Shown here piece after piece: positions 29,368-39,526 of a stretch of 64,000 nt of DNA (the first letter of the stretch is position 1; each line of letters opens with the position of its first letter). Under the pieces are notes generated by a model. It was not told where the DNA came from and did not search any database. It was given only the letters and a program-made list of their open reading frames with translations. Origin of the DNA: an uncultured beta proteobacterium (GTDB lineage Bacteria > Pseudomonadota > Gammaproteobacteria > Burkholderiales > Burkholderiaceae_A); contig CACOBT010000005.1 of NCBI GenBank assembly GCA_902625535.1, positions 1-64,000 on the forward strand, in the 5' to 3' direction. Both the position numbers and the translations under genes were made by a program.

Positions 29368-30235
29368 AAAAATAGAAAAGCTATCTGAGGCCATAGACCG
29401 AAATGTAAGAGATGCTTTGTTCGAGGATATCGGATATGGGGATAAAGCCGAGGCTATAATTCCTTCCAGACGTATTGATGCGGAGGTTACATGTCACACT
29501 AATCAGGCTGTTTTGTCAGGACAGTTTTGGTTTGACAAATGTTTTAATTTTATAGATAAATCCGTTGTTATAGAGTGGGTGAAGAAAGACGGGAGTCTCG
29601 TTCGAAAGGGAGATAAAGTGTGTAACATTACCGGGCAGGCTAGTAGTGTTCTAGCAGGTGAGAGGTCAGCACTAAATTTCTTACAAGTTCTTTCGTCAAC
29701 GTCTACAAGAACGTGGGAGTATTTGAATGTGTTGAAGGAGTCAGGTATTCAAACCTGCCTAATTGTTGATACTAGAAAAACTATCCCCGGGTTACGACTT
29801 GCTCAAAAATACGCGGTTCGTCTCGGAGGAGGCTCAAATCAAAGATTCGGACTTTGGGACTCCTTGCTAATTAAGGAAAATCATCTGTTTGCCTTAGGAG
29901 GGTTGAAGAATTTAGCTAAAATAAAATTAACGAACGAACTTCGAGATAATACAGAACCTTTTCAGATTGAAGTTGAAACTATTGAAGAATATAGGCTTGC
30001 TATGAACCTAGGTTTTAAACATATTCTTCTGGATAACTTCTCAACTATTGAGGTAGCTGAGGCGGTTGACAACAAGGTAGACGGAGTTATTTTAGAGAGT
30101 TCCGGAGGGATTAAATTAGATAATCTTCTTGAGTACATTTTGACTGGTGTTGATAGAATATCGGTTGGAGATCTTACAAAAAACATTCGATCGGTCGATT
30201 TTTCTTTGCGGTTGATCGACTACAAAATTGCGTAA
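29360..30235 (+). CDS. nadC: Nicotinate-nucleotide pyrophosphorylase (carboxylating)
   Basis: ALFEDIGYGDKAEAII, ERSALNFLQVLSSTSTRT, DTRKTIPGLRLAQKYAVRLGGGSNQRFGL. ATG 29360 overlaps the end of nadA. Confidence 0.95.
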   Translation: MFKKIEKLSEAIDRNVRDALFEDIGYGDKAEAIIPSRRIDAEVTCHTNQAVLSGQFWFDKCFNFIDKSVVIEWVKKDGSLVRKGDKVCNITGQASSVLAGERSALNFLQVLSSTSTRTWEYLNVLKESGIQTCLIVDTRKTIPGLRLAQKYAVRLGGGSNQRFGLWDSLLIKENHLFALGGLKNLAKIKLTNELRDNTEPFQIEVETIEEYRLAMNLGFKHILLDNFSTIEVAEAVDNKVDGVILESSGGIKLDNLLEYILTGVDRISVGDLTKNIRSVDFSLRLIDYKIA

Positions 30236-31463
30236 AATAGTGTTTTGGAATGTCATTAGTGAGTCGAATTTACGGAGGTTTGCAAAATTTCTATCTATGT
30301 TTATTGCGAAAGACTCCAAAGTCTATACGTGGTTAAAAAGGCAAGTATATTTTCGTCTCGCAGCAAACAGAATTATATTTGATCAATTTAAAACTCTTAC
30401 CTACACCGGTAAAAGGTTTTACTTTTTTAAATATCGGGAAATTATTTTAGCAATCGATTCGGGACCCTTAAATGATACTCGTGGGATTGGAAGGGTTACA
30501 AAAAATTTATTTTTAGAAGTGGACGAGAAATTAGCCATACACAGTAATGATAAGAGTTTAGAGCAATTATTATCAGTTAAAGAGTCAAAAGTTGATATTT
30601 ATCTCTATCCTTCTATTCAATGGGCTGAGGAAAATAAGCTTTCAAAATCAGCTTTGATCATTTTTGATATTCTACCTATTAGTTTTCCGAATTTATTTCC
30701 TGACTCTCGTATTCGTGAGTGGAAAAAAAAATATAAGAAATTTGCAATGAAAGCAAGGGTGATAATCACTGTGAGTGAGTACAGTGCATCCGAAATTACC
30801 GAAAAAATTGGCATCTCAAAAGAGCAACTCTATGTAGTCCCGTTAGGAATTGAAAATAAAATTATTTCATCCGGAAGTAATCTGCACAATAGTGTTTCTA
30901 TCCCATACAAAAAATATTTTATATTTATTGGGAGTAACGATTACCATAAAAATCTTGATATCGTTATTAAGGCTTTATGCGATAGTTCTTTGACGGGATG
31001 TGGATTAGTTGTAGTAGGGGAGAATTTCACTAAGGTACAAATGAATACTTGGTCTAATATATTAAAAAACAGAATCACTTTTTGCGGGTATCTTAATGAC
31101 GACAAAACTGTAAAGTTACTATCGGGGGCAGAGGCTCTTTTGTTACCTAGTTTCAGTGAAGGTTTTGGTTTTCCTCCTTTTGAAGCTGCAATCCAAAATA
31201 TTCCCTCGATTTGCAGCGATAGGCCGGCTATGAATCAGGTGTTGAAAGGGGCTGCTTTGTTCGCTGACCCGACAGACGAGGGGGACTGGGTTTTTGCCAT
31301 GAATAAAATTCTTAGACGAGATAGTATTATTTTTGAAAAGTTAGAGAACGCAAAAAAGTTGACCGAAAAATACAAATGGAAAAAGTTTTTGCAACGTCTT
31401 TTAACTATTCTGCACTCATCAACAAAGTCAGATTACAGAATTAGATCTGATGACAGTAGGTAA
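30228..31463 (+). CDS. Glycosyltransferase family 4
   Basis: DIVIKALCDSS, LLPSFSEGFGFPPFEAAIQNIPSICSDRPAMNQVLKGAALFADP typical GT4. Confidence 0.88.
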   Translation: MRKIVFWNVISESNLRRFAKFLSMFIAKDSKVYTWLKRQVYFRLAANRIIFDQFKTLTYTGKRFYFFKYREIILAIDSGPLNDTRGIGRVTKNLFLEVDEKLAIHSNDKSLEQLLSVKESKVDIYLYPSIQWAEENKLSKSALIIFDILPISFPNLFPDSRIREWKKKYKKFAMKARVIITVSEYSASEITEKIGISKEQLYVVPLGIENKIISSGSNLHNSVSIPYKKYFIFIGSNDYHKNLDIVIKALCDSSLTGCGLVVVGENFTKVQMNTWSNILKNRITFCGYLNDDKTVKLLSGAEALLLPSFSEGFGFPPFEAAIQNIPSICSDRPAMNQVLKGAALFADPTDEGDWVFAMNKILRRDSIIFEKLENAKKLTEKYKWKKFLQRLLTILHSSTKSDYRIRSDDSR

Positions 31464-33029
31464 TGCATTAGCAAGCTTGGTTTGATGGTCTTTATTGAAG
31501 TGCAGTCCTCGGCTCTCTTTTCGTTTCAGAGCTGATTTCGTAATTAATTCGGCGCATATCACCAAGTTTCTGACTTCCAAAAGGTCTTTGTTCGGGTGAT
31601 ATTTTTGAGACAATTCTCTTACCTCCTCATTAAGCAATCTTATTCTTTTCAGTGCTTTATTAAGTCTACCTGTTGACCTGACTATTCCGACATACGAGGA
31701 CATGATCGTACGAAGTTCGTTCCAGCTATTAAATATTTCTATCGCATCATCTTCACCATGAAATGGTTTCGATACTTGATATTGTCTGATTCGTTGGTTG
31801 TGGTTGAATTTTGACTCAACTATTGATTTGCTTGCTGTTAACCCAGTTACAACGCACTCAAGTAATGAATTGCTAGCAAGCCTGTTGGCTCCATGCAGAC
31901 CTGTGCAAGCTGTTTCTCCTATCGCGTAAAGGTTTTGGATAGTTGTTTGACCGTTAATTCTAGTCAAAACTCCACCACAAGAATAGTGTGCTGCCGGTAT
32001 TACTGGAATTCTATCTTTGGTAATATCGATGCCGAGTCTTTTGCATTTTCCGTGGATGGTTGGGAAATGCTCGACAATGTAGTCTTTTTTAAGTAATTTT
32101 GCATTCAGATAAACGTGTTCGATCCCGTGTTTTTTCATCTCAAAATCAATAGATCTTGCTACGACGTCTCTAGGCGCTAACTCCTTTCTAGAGTCATATT
32201 TCGTCATAAAGCGTTCACCATTTTTGTGCTCAAGCGTTGCTCCAGCTCCCCTAAGAGCTTCAGAAATTAAAAATGAACGTTCTCCCGCATGAAATAAACA
32301 TGTTGGGTGGAACTGCATAAATTCGAGATTTGCAACCTTGCATCCAGATCTCCAGGCTAAAGCAATTCCGTCCCCGGTAGCTGTAGGGGGATTGGAGGTG
32401 TATTGGTAAACTTTACCTATACCACCAGTTGCTAAAACAACATGAGATGCTGGTATTGCGCTTACCTCGTTCGAAATAGTATTCAGAGCGTAAACGCCAT
32501 AAATATTATTGTCGTGCCCTAACTTCGTTAAGTGCTGATTTTCGACTAAATCTACTACGAATGTATTCTTAAGAATAGTAATGTTTGGGTGCGTAAGAGC
32601 TTTTTTTATCAGTACGTCTAAGATTGCTCGTCCGGTTGCGTCACCCGCATGTGCAATTCTAGGCACGCTATGACCGCCTTCTAAAACTAGATGAAGTTGA
32701 TTAAGTTTTTTATCCTTACTAAAAACGACGCCATGGTTTATCAACCATTCTGTAGCCTTATAACCAGATCTTGCTATGAACTCAAGAACCTCATGATCAA
32801 CCAATCCATCTCCCGCCGTAATTGTGTCTTGTACGTGAGTTTTGATACTTTCCTCATCTTTCGTGAGGTGAACGATCCCACCTTGTGCCCAGGCGGTTGC
32901 TGAAATCGTTGGATCGCCTTTTGTGAGCAATTTAACCTTCTTGTATTTTGCTACCTCTAGCGCGACTGTAAGACCTGATAGTCCACAGCCAACAATTAAA
33001 ACAGGGTTTTGAGAAATAGTATCTACCAT
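31428..33029 (-). CDS. nadB: L-aspartate oxidase
   Basis: VLIVGCGLSGLTVALEVA, SATAWAQGGI, HAGDATGRAILDVL, YSCGGVLTRINGQTTIQNLYAIGETACTGLHGANRLASNSLLE. Confidence 0.96.
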   Translation of the reverse strand: MVDTISQNPVLIVGCGLSGLTVALEVAKYKKVKLLTKGDPTISATAWAQGGIVHLTKDEESIKTHVQDTITAGDGLVDHEVLEFIARSGYKATEWLINHGVVFSKDKKLNQLHLVLEGGHSVPRIAHAGDATGRAILDVLIKKALTHPNITILKNTFVVDLVENQHLTKLGHDNNIYGVYALNTISNEVSAIPASHVVLATGGIGKVYQYTSNPPTATGDGIALAWRSGCKVANLEFMQFHPTCLFHAGERSFLISEALRGAGATLEHKNGERFMTKYDSRKELAPRDVVARSIDFEMKKHGIEHVYLNAKLLKKDYIVEHFPTIHGKCKRLGIDITKDRIPVIPAAHYSCGGVLTRINGQTTIQNLYAIGETACTGLHGANRLASNSLLECVVTGLTASKSIVESKFNHNQRIRQYQVSKPFHGEDDAIEIFNSWNELRTIMSSYVGIVRSTGRLNKALKRIRLLNEEVRELSQKYHPNKDLLEVRNLVICAELITKSALKRKESRGLHFNKDHQTKLANALPTVIRSNSVI

Positions 33030-34441
33030 GCTTGTTTACTAAAAAACACTTTTATTACCGTTGTTAGGATTATTCTTAAATCAAACCAAACAGACCAGTT
33101 TTCTATATAAAAAAGATCATGTTGAACTCTACGTCTAATGTCTTCTATATTGTTGATTTGTCCCCTTAAATCATTTACCTGTGCCCATCCAGTAATTCCG
33201 GGTTTGACTTTGTAACGACGGACATACCCTTTAACTTGCTTTTTAAAAGTCTCCTCATGATCAAGGGCATGAGGCCTAGGCCCCACTAGACTCATCCTTC
33301 CCTGTAAAACATTGATTATTTGAGGTAGCTCATCCAAAGATGTTTTTCGCAATAGTTTTCCAAATTTTGTAAATCTCTTGTCGTTTTGTTCAGCTTGCCT
33401 AGTGTCAGCATCACCATTTTTCATAAAAATCATTGTCCTAAATTTATAAATAACGAAAACCTCTCCGTCCCATCCTAGTCTTTTTTGTTTAAATATTACA
33501 GGACTTCCCGAGGAAAATAAGATTAATATCGATATGGGAATCATCAATGGTATTGCAAGTAAGAAGAAAAAAAGTCCTAGAGCAATATCTTCAAATCTCT
33601 TCAGTATTAAATTGACTCCAACCATTCTGTTAACGTTGAGATCGATAACAGGATATCCTAAAAATTCCGTCACAGAGTGATTTAATAAGGATAAATCAAA
33701 TACATCTGGAATAAGTCGTACAGAAACATTTTTTAACGAGCAAATATTCACAATTTCCTCAACATTACTATTTGCTCTAAGTGGGAGGGTTAACCAAACT
33801 TCACAAACCTCCTCGTTTTCTAATGCCTTCGTGAATTTCCGTGTTCCACCCAAGATTTTTGTGTAATTTATCTTTTTACCCCACAGAGATTCGTCGTTGT
33901 CGAATAAACTCAAAACCTGATAACCACTTTCCGGACTTTTTCGAATCTGTTCGATAAGAGATTTTCCTAAGTTTCCGGCACCAAAAACAATAATTTTTTT
34001 TTGATTGATGCCCTTTTTCCGTAATTGTCGTACCGCAGTATAAACACAAGCCCTTATTGTTATGATCAGTAGTAAACTCAGAAACAGCCAAAGAAAAAAT
34101 GGAAAAGGAGGTATCAGTAACTGTATGCTTAACATTAACCATACACCTGTAATTGCTACTCCAGAAAGAATGTAGGATAAAACTAGTCTACTGAATTGAT
34201 CAGAGTAAGGCCTGCCGCGCCAGCTTCGATAAAGTTGGCCTTCTCTGAAAATTATGAAACAGAAAAGAACTTTTATCAGTACCAGAAGCGGAAGATATTT
34301 TGTTCCTTCAACTGTCATGTCAAATAATTGATAGATCATGTAAGCGCAAAAAGCAATTGAGCAGGCGTCTACTACTTTGCTTACAACCTCGACAGTGCCA
34401 GCGTATTCCTTGGTGAGAAATCTTGAATTTTGATGTAACAA
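33023..34441 (-). CDS. Undecaprenyl-phosphate sugar phosphotransferase (WcaJ/WbaP-type initiating transferase)
   Basis: N-terminal TM segments, FGAGNLGKSLIEQI, C-terminal bacterial sugar transferase motifs KFRTM, KTSLDELPQIINVLQGRMSLVGPRPHALDHEE. Confidence 0.92.
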   Translation of the reverse strand: MLHQNSRFLTKEYAGTVEVVSKVVDACSIAFCAYMIYQLFDMTVEGTKYLPLLVLIKVLFCFIIFREGQLYRSWRGRPYSDQFSRLVLSYILSGVAITGVWLMLSIQLLIPPFPFFLWLFLSLLLIITIRACVYTAVRQLRKKGINQKKIIVFGAGNLGKSLIEQIRKSPESGYQVLSLFDNDESLWGKKINYTKILGGTRKFTKALENEEVCEVWLTLPLRANSNVEEIVNICSLKNVSVRLIPDVFDLSLLNHSVTEFLGYPVIDLNVNRMVGVNLILKRFEDIALGLFFFLLAIPLMIPISILILFSSGSPVIFKQKRLGWDGEVFVIYKFRTMIFMKNGDADTRQAEQNDKRFTKFGKLLRKTSLDELPQIINVLQGRMSLVGPRPHALDHEETFKKQVKGYVRRYKVKPGITGWAQVNDLRGQINNIEDIRRRVQHDLFYIENWSVWFDLRIILTTVIKVFFSKQAW

Positions 34442-34442
34442 T

Positions 34443-35564
34443 TTATGATGTAAGGCTGTTAATTTGTTCTAACATTTTATATCTAAAACTTTCTGCAGAA
34501 AACTTTTTTGCGTTTTTTATGCAATCCGCTTTTCTAAATTCGATTTTTAAAAACTCTATTATTTTTTCAATTAAGTGATCCTCAGATTGTTTTAGAAAAA
34601 AAATACCTGTGGGGTTATCGGTTAGTTTTACATCTAAAACAGTTTCTCTAGCGCCACCTTCTCCAAATGCGATAACTGGAATTCCACATGCCTGAGCCTC
34701 TACCGATGATATCCCAAAGTCCTCTCTTGAGGCCTGGACGAATCCCTTCGCGCCTTTCAAAATATTAAATTTTTCTCGATTACTGGCTTCACCAATAAAT
34801 CTAATATTGTTTTTTGCGATCTTTTTTAATCGAGGTAATTCAGGACCACTACCAACAATAATAAGGTTTTTTTCGGGTAATTTATTGAATGCTTTAACGA
34901 TAAGATCCACCCGTTTATAAGCTACGAGTCTGCAAATCGAAACGAAAGCTCCATGATTTTCAAAATTATCCCCGTGGATGATTTCAACAGGAGGATAAAT
35001 AACTTTAGAGTCCCGTCCCCAGTATTTTTTTATTCTATTTTGCACGAACTTACTATTTGCAATAATTTTATCTGGTTTCTGACCCGCACGAATATCCCAT
35101 TCTCTGAGTTTTCGAATTTGAGTTTTAACGATCGGCCGTATTAAATTAAGGTAACGTTCTTGAGAGAGGTAATCTTGTTCCATATCCCACGCCCAGCGCA
35201 TCGGGGTATGTACATATGCGAGATGTTTTGTTGTAGTTGCGTTTCTCTCTAAACCATGACAAAAAGCCCAGGAACTACTGACAATCAGGTCGTATTTTTT
35301 AAAATCGAATTTTTCTACTTGAGTAGGCATAAGATTAGCGAGATATTTATAGTTTTTTTTTATGAAGGGAATCTTTTGTAGTGAGCTTGTATAAATATTA
35401 GCAATGTTGCCACGATTAAAAATTGGGTTTTGAGTATCACCAATAATGCAAAACAAATCTAATCGATTAAACAGCCGTAAGATATTATCAAGTACTGTCT
35501 CCGCGCCAGCGTAGGTTACCAACCAATCGTGTGCGATAGCGACTTTACGAGTTGGTCTTTGCAT
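34443..35564 (-). CDS. Glycosyltransferase family 4
   Basis: VAIAHDWLVTYAGAETVLDNI, HTPMRWAWDMEQDYL, VQASREDFGISSVEAQACGIPVIAFGEGGARETVLD. Confidence 0.9.
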   Translation of the reverse strand: MQRPTRKVAIAHDWLVTYAGAETVLDNILRLFNRLDLFCIIGDTQNPIFNRGNIANIYTSSLQKIPFIKKNYKYLANLMPTQVEKFDFKKYDLIVSSSWAFCHGLERNATTTKHLAYVHTPMRWAWDMEQDYLSQERYLNLIRPIVKTQIRKLREWDIRAGQKPDKIIANSKFVQNRIKKYWGRDSKVIYPPVEIIHGDNFENHGAFVSICRLVAYKRVDLIVKAFNKLPEKNLIIVGSGPELPRLKKIAKNNIRFIGEASNREKFNILKGAKGFVQASREDFGISSVEAQACGIPVIAFGEGGARETVLDVKLTDNPTGIFFLKQSEDHLIEKIIEFLKIEFRKADCIKNAKKFSAESFRYKMLEQINSLTS

Positions 35565-36429
35565 TAAACTGGATTTTGTATGCGGTTATCATATGCTCTA
35601 TTGTTTCGTTAATTGACGGACGATGCAATTGGACCCCATTTTGATTTAAAATTTCTGAAGTTTTTGTTGGATCACCAAAAATGATATTTTGTTCATCAGG
35701 CCTGAGAAATTTCACATCAGTCACAATTTTTGGAAAATGCTCCGTTTTTTCAGAAATGAGTCTTAGAATCTCACTAGCTTTATGAGCCTCCCCTGAACAA
35801 ATATTGTAATCTCCTGAAGGAGCATTTACCTGGACAAGGCTTCGTACAACTGCAGCTGTCCAGCGTACATCATTAAATTCTCTTTGTATCTCAATATTAC
35901 CTAAGCGAATGACAGGCTTTTTCTTCATATGAGCGTCAAAAATTTTCGGGGTAAAGAAATTTTTTTTTTGTCCCATTCCTATGGAATTAAAAAGGCGTAG
36001 CGACACAATTATGTTTCGCGAGGCTGTATTTTTGCAGATAAATTCCATAGCAAGCTTACTAGCAGCGTAATGACTCTTAGGGTTAAAAAGAAAGGTTTCT
36101 GATATGGGGTTGTTGGAACTTGCATAGATGTGGCATGTGCTAGCTATGAATATTCTTTTACTTTCGAAATTTTTTTCGATAGCGGAAATTAGATTTTGGC
36201 TGCCGATGACATTTGTTTCGTAAATTAAAGAAGGGGAGTGACTTGTAACATGACTGAGCCCTGCTAAATGTACCACAACGTCAAAATCTATATTCTCAAT
36301 TTCTTTGCGTAGGGTCAGCTCGTCTAAGATATTACTTTTTAATGAAACTACTTTGTATTCGAAATTACCTAGCTCACTAAGCAGATGCTTCCCAATAAAA
36401 CCATTTCCACCAGTTAGAAGAATTTTCAT
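35545..36429 (-). CDS. NAD-dependent epimerase/reductase, probable GDP-6-deoxy-D-mannose reductase (Rmd-like)
   Basis: ILLTGGNGFIGKHLL, SHYAASKLAMEF, LGNIEIQREFNDVRW, GDYNICSGEAHKASEIL; immediately downstream of gmd. Confidence 0.75.
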   Translation of the reverse strand: MKILLTGGNGFIGKHLLSELGNFEYKVVSLKSNILDELTLRKEIENIDFDVVVHLAGLSHVTSHSPSLIYETNVIGSQNLISAIEKNFESKRIFIASTCHIYASSNNPISETFLFNPKSHYAASKLAMEFICKNTASRNIIVSLRLFNSIGMGQKKNFFTPKIFDAHMKKKPVIRLGNIEIQREFNDVRWTAAVVRSLVQVNAPSGDYNICSGEAHKASEILRLISEKTEHFPKIVTDVKFLRPDEQNIIFGDPTKTSEILNQNGVQLHRPSINETIEHMITAYKIQFNAKTNS

Positions 36430-37460
36430 TTAATTGATTGTCCAATTGATTGTAAATCGTATTCCACCATGACCTTTGCAAGTTCCTGAATCGAGGTCCT
36501 CGCTTTCCAGTTCAACTCGTTATTTGCTTTCGTCGAATTACCCAAAAGAACGTCCACTTCCGCGGGTCTATACAATTTTTTGTCAATGCGGATGATGGTG
36601 TCTCCTGTTTGGGTGTCTATGCCTACTTCATTCTCTTTTGCCCCCTGAAATTTGATTTCAATACCGGCCTCTTTGAAAGCCAGCTTAGCAAAATTTCGAA
36701 TTGTTTCATTTTTACCGGTAGCTAATACATAATTTTCCGGTTTTTCAGCTTGCAACATTTTCCACATGCCCTCAACATAATCCGCAGCATAACCCCAGTC
36801 TCTCCTAGCATTTAGATTACCGAGAAAAAGTGTGGTTTGGATTCCATGTTTTATTCGAGCAACGGCTGATGTAATTTTTTTTGTTACAAACTCCTCTCCT
36901 CTCAGTGGGCTTTCGTGGTTGAATAATATGCCGCAAGCTGCAAAAACTCCATAGCTTTCCCGGTAATTGACCGTAATCCAGTGAGCATAAAGTTTAGAAA
37001 CAGCATAGGGGCTCCGTGGGTAAAAAGGAGTATTTTCATCCTGGCTCGAGCTTTGAATCAAGCCATACATTTCCGATGTACTTGCCTGGTAGAAACGAAT
37101 ATTTTTGTCCACAATCCTTATTGCTTCAAGAAAGTAAAGTGGTCCGAGGCTGTTAATATTCGCAGTTAATACCGGATTTTCAAAGCTAGAGGTTACAAAA
37201 CTTTGAGCCGCAAGATTATATATTTCGTGGGGTTTGTGTTTTCTTACAACGTTGGACACAGCTACGGGGTCTGTGATGTCAAGATCAACTAACTCTAAAC
37301 AATTGTTTTCATAAATCATCAATTCTTGCAATCTCCAAAAATTTAGTGTGCTTGAACGCCGATAGCAACCGACTATTCGATAATTTCTATCCAGGAGAAA
37401 TTTTGCGAGATAAGCTCCGTCTTGCCCTGTTATACCAGTTATGAGTGCAATCTTTTTCAA
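36426..37460 (-). CDS. gmd: GDP-mannose 4,6-dehydratase
   Basis: IALITGITGQDGAYLAKFLLDRNYRIVG, YNLAAQSFVTSSFENP, QASTSEMYGL, NHESPLRGEEFVTKKIT. ORF track begins at GTG 37496; TTG 37460 preceded by AGGA is better placed. Confidence 0.95.
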   Translation of the reverse strand: MKKIALITGITGQDGAYLAKFLLDRNYRIVGCYRRSSTLNFWRLQELMIYENNCLELVDLDITDPVAVSNVVRKHKPHEIYNLAAQSFVTSSFENPVLTANINSLGPLYFLEAIRIVDKNIRFYQASTSEMYGLIQSSSQDENTPFYPRSPYAVSKLYAHWITVNYRESYGVFAACGILFNHESPLRGEEFVTKKITSAVARIKHGIQTTLFLGNLNARRDWGYAADYVEGMWKMLQAEKPENYVLATGKNETIRNFAKLAFKEAGIEIKFQGAKENEVGIDTQTGDTIIRIDKKLYRPAEVDVLLGNSTKANNELNWKARTSIQELAKVMVEYDLQSIGQSIK

Positions 37461-37517
37461 TTCTTCTTTCCTAAAAGTTGAGTAATTGGTTTCCACTAGC
37501 TACTATGTTAAACAAAA

Positions 37518-38294
37518 ATGAATATTCCACTAATAATAAACCTAACATTGCAGGATTTTAGAGATCGTTATGCTGGTTCGATCTTCGGAGTTGTTTGGGC
37601 TTTAATCGGCCCTCTGGTGATGATAGGAGTCTATTTGATTGTTTTTACCGAGATAATGGGGTCAAGGTTAGCGGGTACCTCGAACCTCTCAAGTTTTAGT
37701 ATATTTTTGATTTCGGGACTTTTACCATGGTTGACTTTCACGAGTACTGTGATGAGGACCTCCTCAAGTTTTATAGATAAAAAACCAATAATAACTAAAA
37801 TACGGGTAGACTTGAGCCTTTTTCTTTGTCACATCTCGCTGTCTGAGTTTATTACACTTTTGGTGTCTGTCGGGATTTTTACAGCAATTTACGTTCATTT
37901 ATTAAATGAAAAAATTTCTATTTATCTATTAATAAACCTTTTTTGTCTTTTGTTAGTGCAGCAGATTTTTGCTTATGCCATTGGTGTAATTTTTGGAGTT
38001 GTAAATGTTTTTTACAGAGATGTTAGAGAATTTTTATCCATTTTTTTGAACATTTGGTTTTGGATGACGCCTATAGTATGGGTTCCTTCAATTGCGCCTC
38101 AGTGGCTACAGAGCTTACAAAGTGATGTCAATCCATACTTTTGGTTTCTTGAAGAATATAGAGGAATATTTCTCCATGCGAATGTATCTCAGTTAGACAA
38201 ATTTTTATTTTTAATGATCATCTCTTTTGTTGTTTTTACGGCGAGTATTTTTTTTGTTAAGAGTTTGGAAAAGGAAATTCGAGATCATCTTTGA
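37518..38294 (+). CDS. wzm: ABC-2 type polysaccharide exporter permease
   Basis: LTLQDFRDRYAGSIFGVVWALIGPLVMIGVYLIVF and 6-TM profile; followed by wzt. Confidence 0.9.
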   Translation: MNIPLIINLTLQDFRDRYAGSIFGVVWALIGPLVMIGVYLIVFTEIMGSRLAGTSNLSSFSIFLISGLLPWLTFTSTVMRTSSSFIDKKPIITKIRVDLSLFLCHISLSEFITLLVSVGIFTAIYVHLLNEKISIYLLINLFCLLLVQQIFAYAIGVIFGVVNVFYRDVREFLSIFLNIWFWMTPIVWVPSIAPQWLQSLQSDVNPYFWFLEEYRGIFLHANVSQLDKFLFLMIISFVVFTASIFFVKSLEKEIRDHL

Positions 38295-39505
38295 TTTTAG
38301 AAAGTGTTATTTTGTTAACAGTTGAGAATTTAAACAAGAACTTTAAACTTTATAAAAAGCCGTCAGATAGGCTCTTTGAACTCTTCTTACGCAAAAAAAA
38401 ACATATTGTCTATTCCGCAATCTCCAGCTTAAGCTTCGAATTACAGCAGGGAGAATCATTAGGGGTCATTGGTCCGAATGGCGCTGGCAAATCCACTTTG
38501 ATGAAATTATTAACAGGACTGTTGATTTCAGATAGCGGAAAAATATTTATCGACGGCAAAATTACAGGCCTTATTGAACTCGGTACTGGATTTAATCCGG
38601 AACTAACCGGAGAGGTGAACATTAGAAATAACGCATTATTATTGGGGATGAATGATACCGAAATTTCCAATCGCTTCGATGCGATTGCAGAGTTCGCAGA
38701 AATCGGGAACTATTTGAATAAGCCACTTAAGGTTTATTCTTCCGGAATGGTAATGCGATTAGCCTTTGCGGTTGCAATTCATTCTGATCCAAAATGTTTT
38801 TTAATTGATGAGGCGCTAGCTGTTGGCGATGCCTACTTTCAGCAAAAATGTACGCGAAAAATAATGAGTTTTAAAGAAAATGGCGGTAGCCTGATCTTAG
38901 TATCCCATGATATGAATGCAATAAAGCTTCTTTGTGACAAAGTTCTTTTACTAAATGAAGGAAAATGTTTGGAATTAGGGGAACCCGAATCGACGGTAAA
39001 TTCTTACAATAGACTTTTAGCTGGATTTAAAAACTCGGGCAATGAACTTTCTCAACAGTCTAAAGAACCGGGGTATGGAACATTACGTGCATCGATTGAG
39101 GATTTTTCTTTCAATGGTATCAAAGCCGAAAATTATATTTTTAAGTCGGGAGAAAAAGTAAGCCTAAAACTAAAGATTCGCTGTGACTATGATTTAAATG
39201 ATTTGGTTGTCGGATTTTTAATTAGAGATCGTTTTGGCCAAGACGTTTTCGGAACCAATACCCTGCTTCATGGCTGTCTCATTAAAGTTTCTGCAGGAGA
39301 TCTTTTGGATATACTCTGGGACTTTAATCTTAATCTCGGATTGGGGAAATATACTCTCACAGTTGCGTTACATTTAGGACCAGATCACACAGTCGAGTGT
39401 TTACATTGGGCAGATGCAATTTGCTCATTTGATATCTCAGAGTTCGACGGTAGTAAATTTATTGGAATATGCAGTTTGAAACCAACGTTGGTAATAAATA
39501 AATAA
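38291..39505 (+). CDS. wzt: Polysaccharide ABC transporter ATPase with C-terminal substrate-binding domain
   Basis: GPNGAGKSTLMKLLTGLL, VYSSGMVMRLAFAVAI, LIDEALAVGDAYFQQKC; about 150-aa Wzt C-terminal domain. Confidence 0.92.
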   Translation: MILESVILLTVENLNKNFKLYKKPSDRLFELFLRKKKHIVYSAISSLSFELQQGESLGVIGPNGAGKSTLMKLLTGLLISDSGKIFIDGKITGLIELGTGFNPELTGEVNIRNNALLLGMNDTEISNRFDAIAEFAEIGNYLNKPLKVYSSGMVMRLAFAVAIHSDPKCFLIDEALAVGDAYFQQKCTRKIMSFKENGGSLILVSHDMNAIKLLCDKVLLLNEGKCLELGEPESTVNSYNRLLAGFKNSGNELSQQSKEPGYGTLRASIEDFSFNGIKAENYIFKSGEKVSLKLKIRCDYDLNDLVVGFLIRDRFGQDVFGTNTLLHGCLIKVSAGDLLDILWDFNLNLGLGKYTLTVALHLGPDHTVECLHWADAICSFDISEFDGSKFIGICSLKPTLVINK

Positions 39506-39526
39506 AAAATCTTGTGAGAGAAAGAA

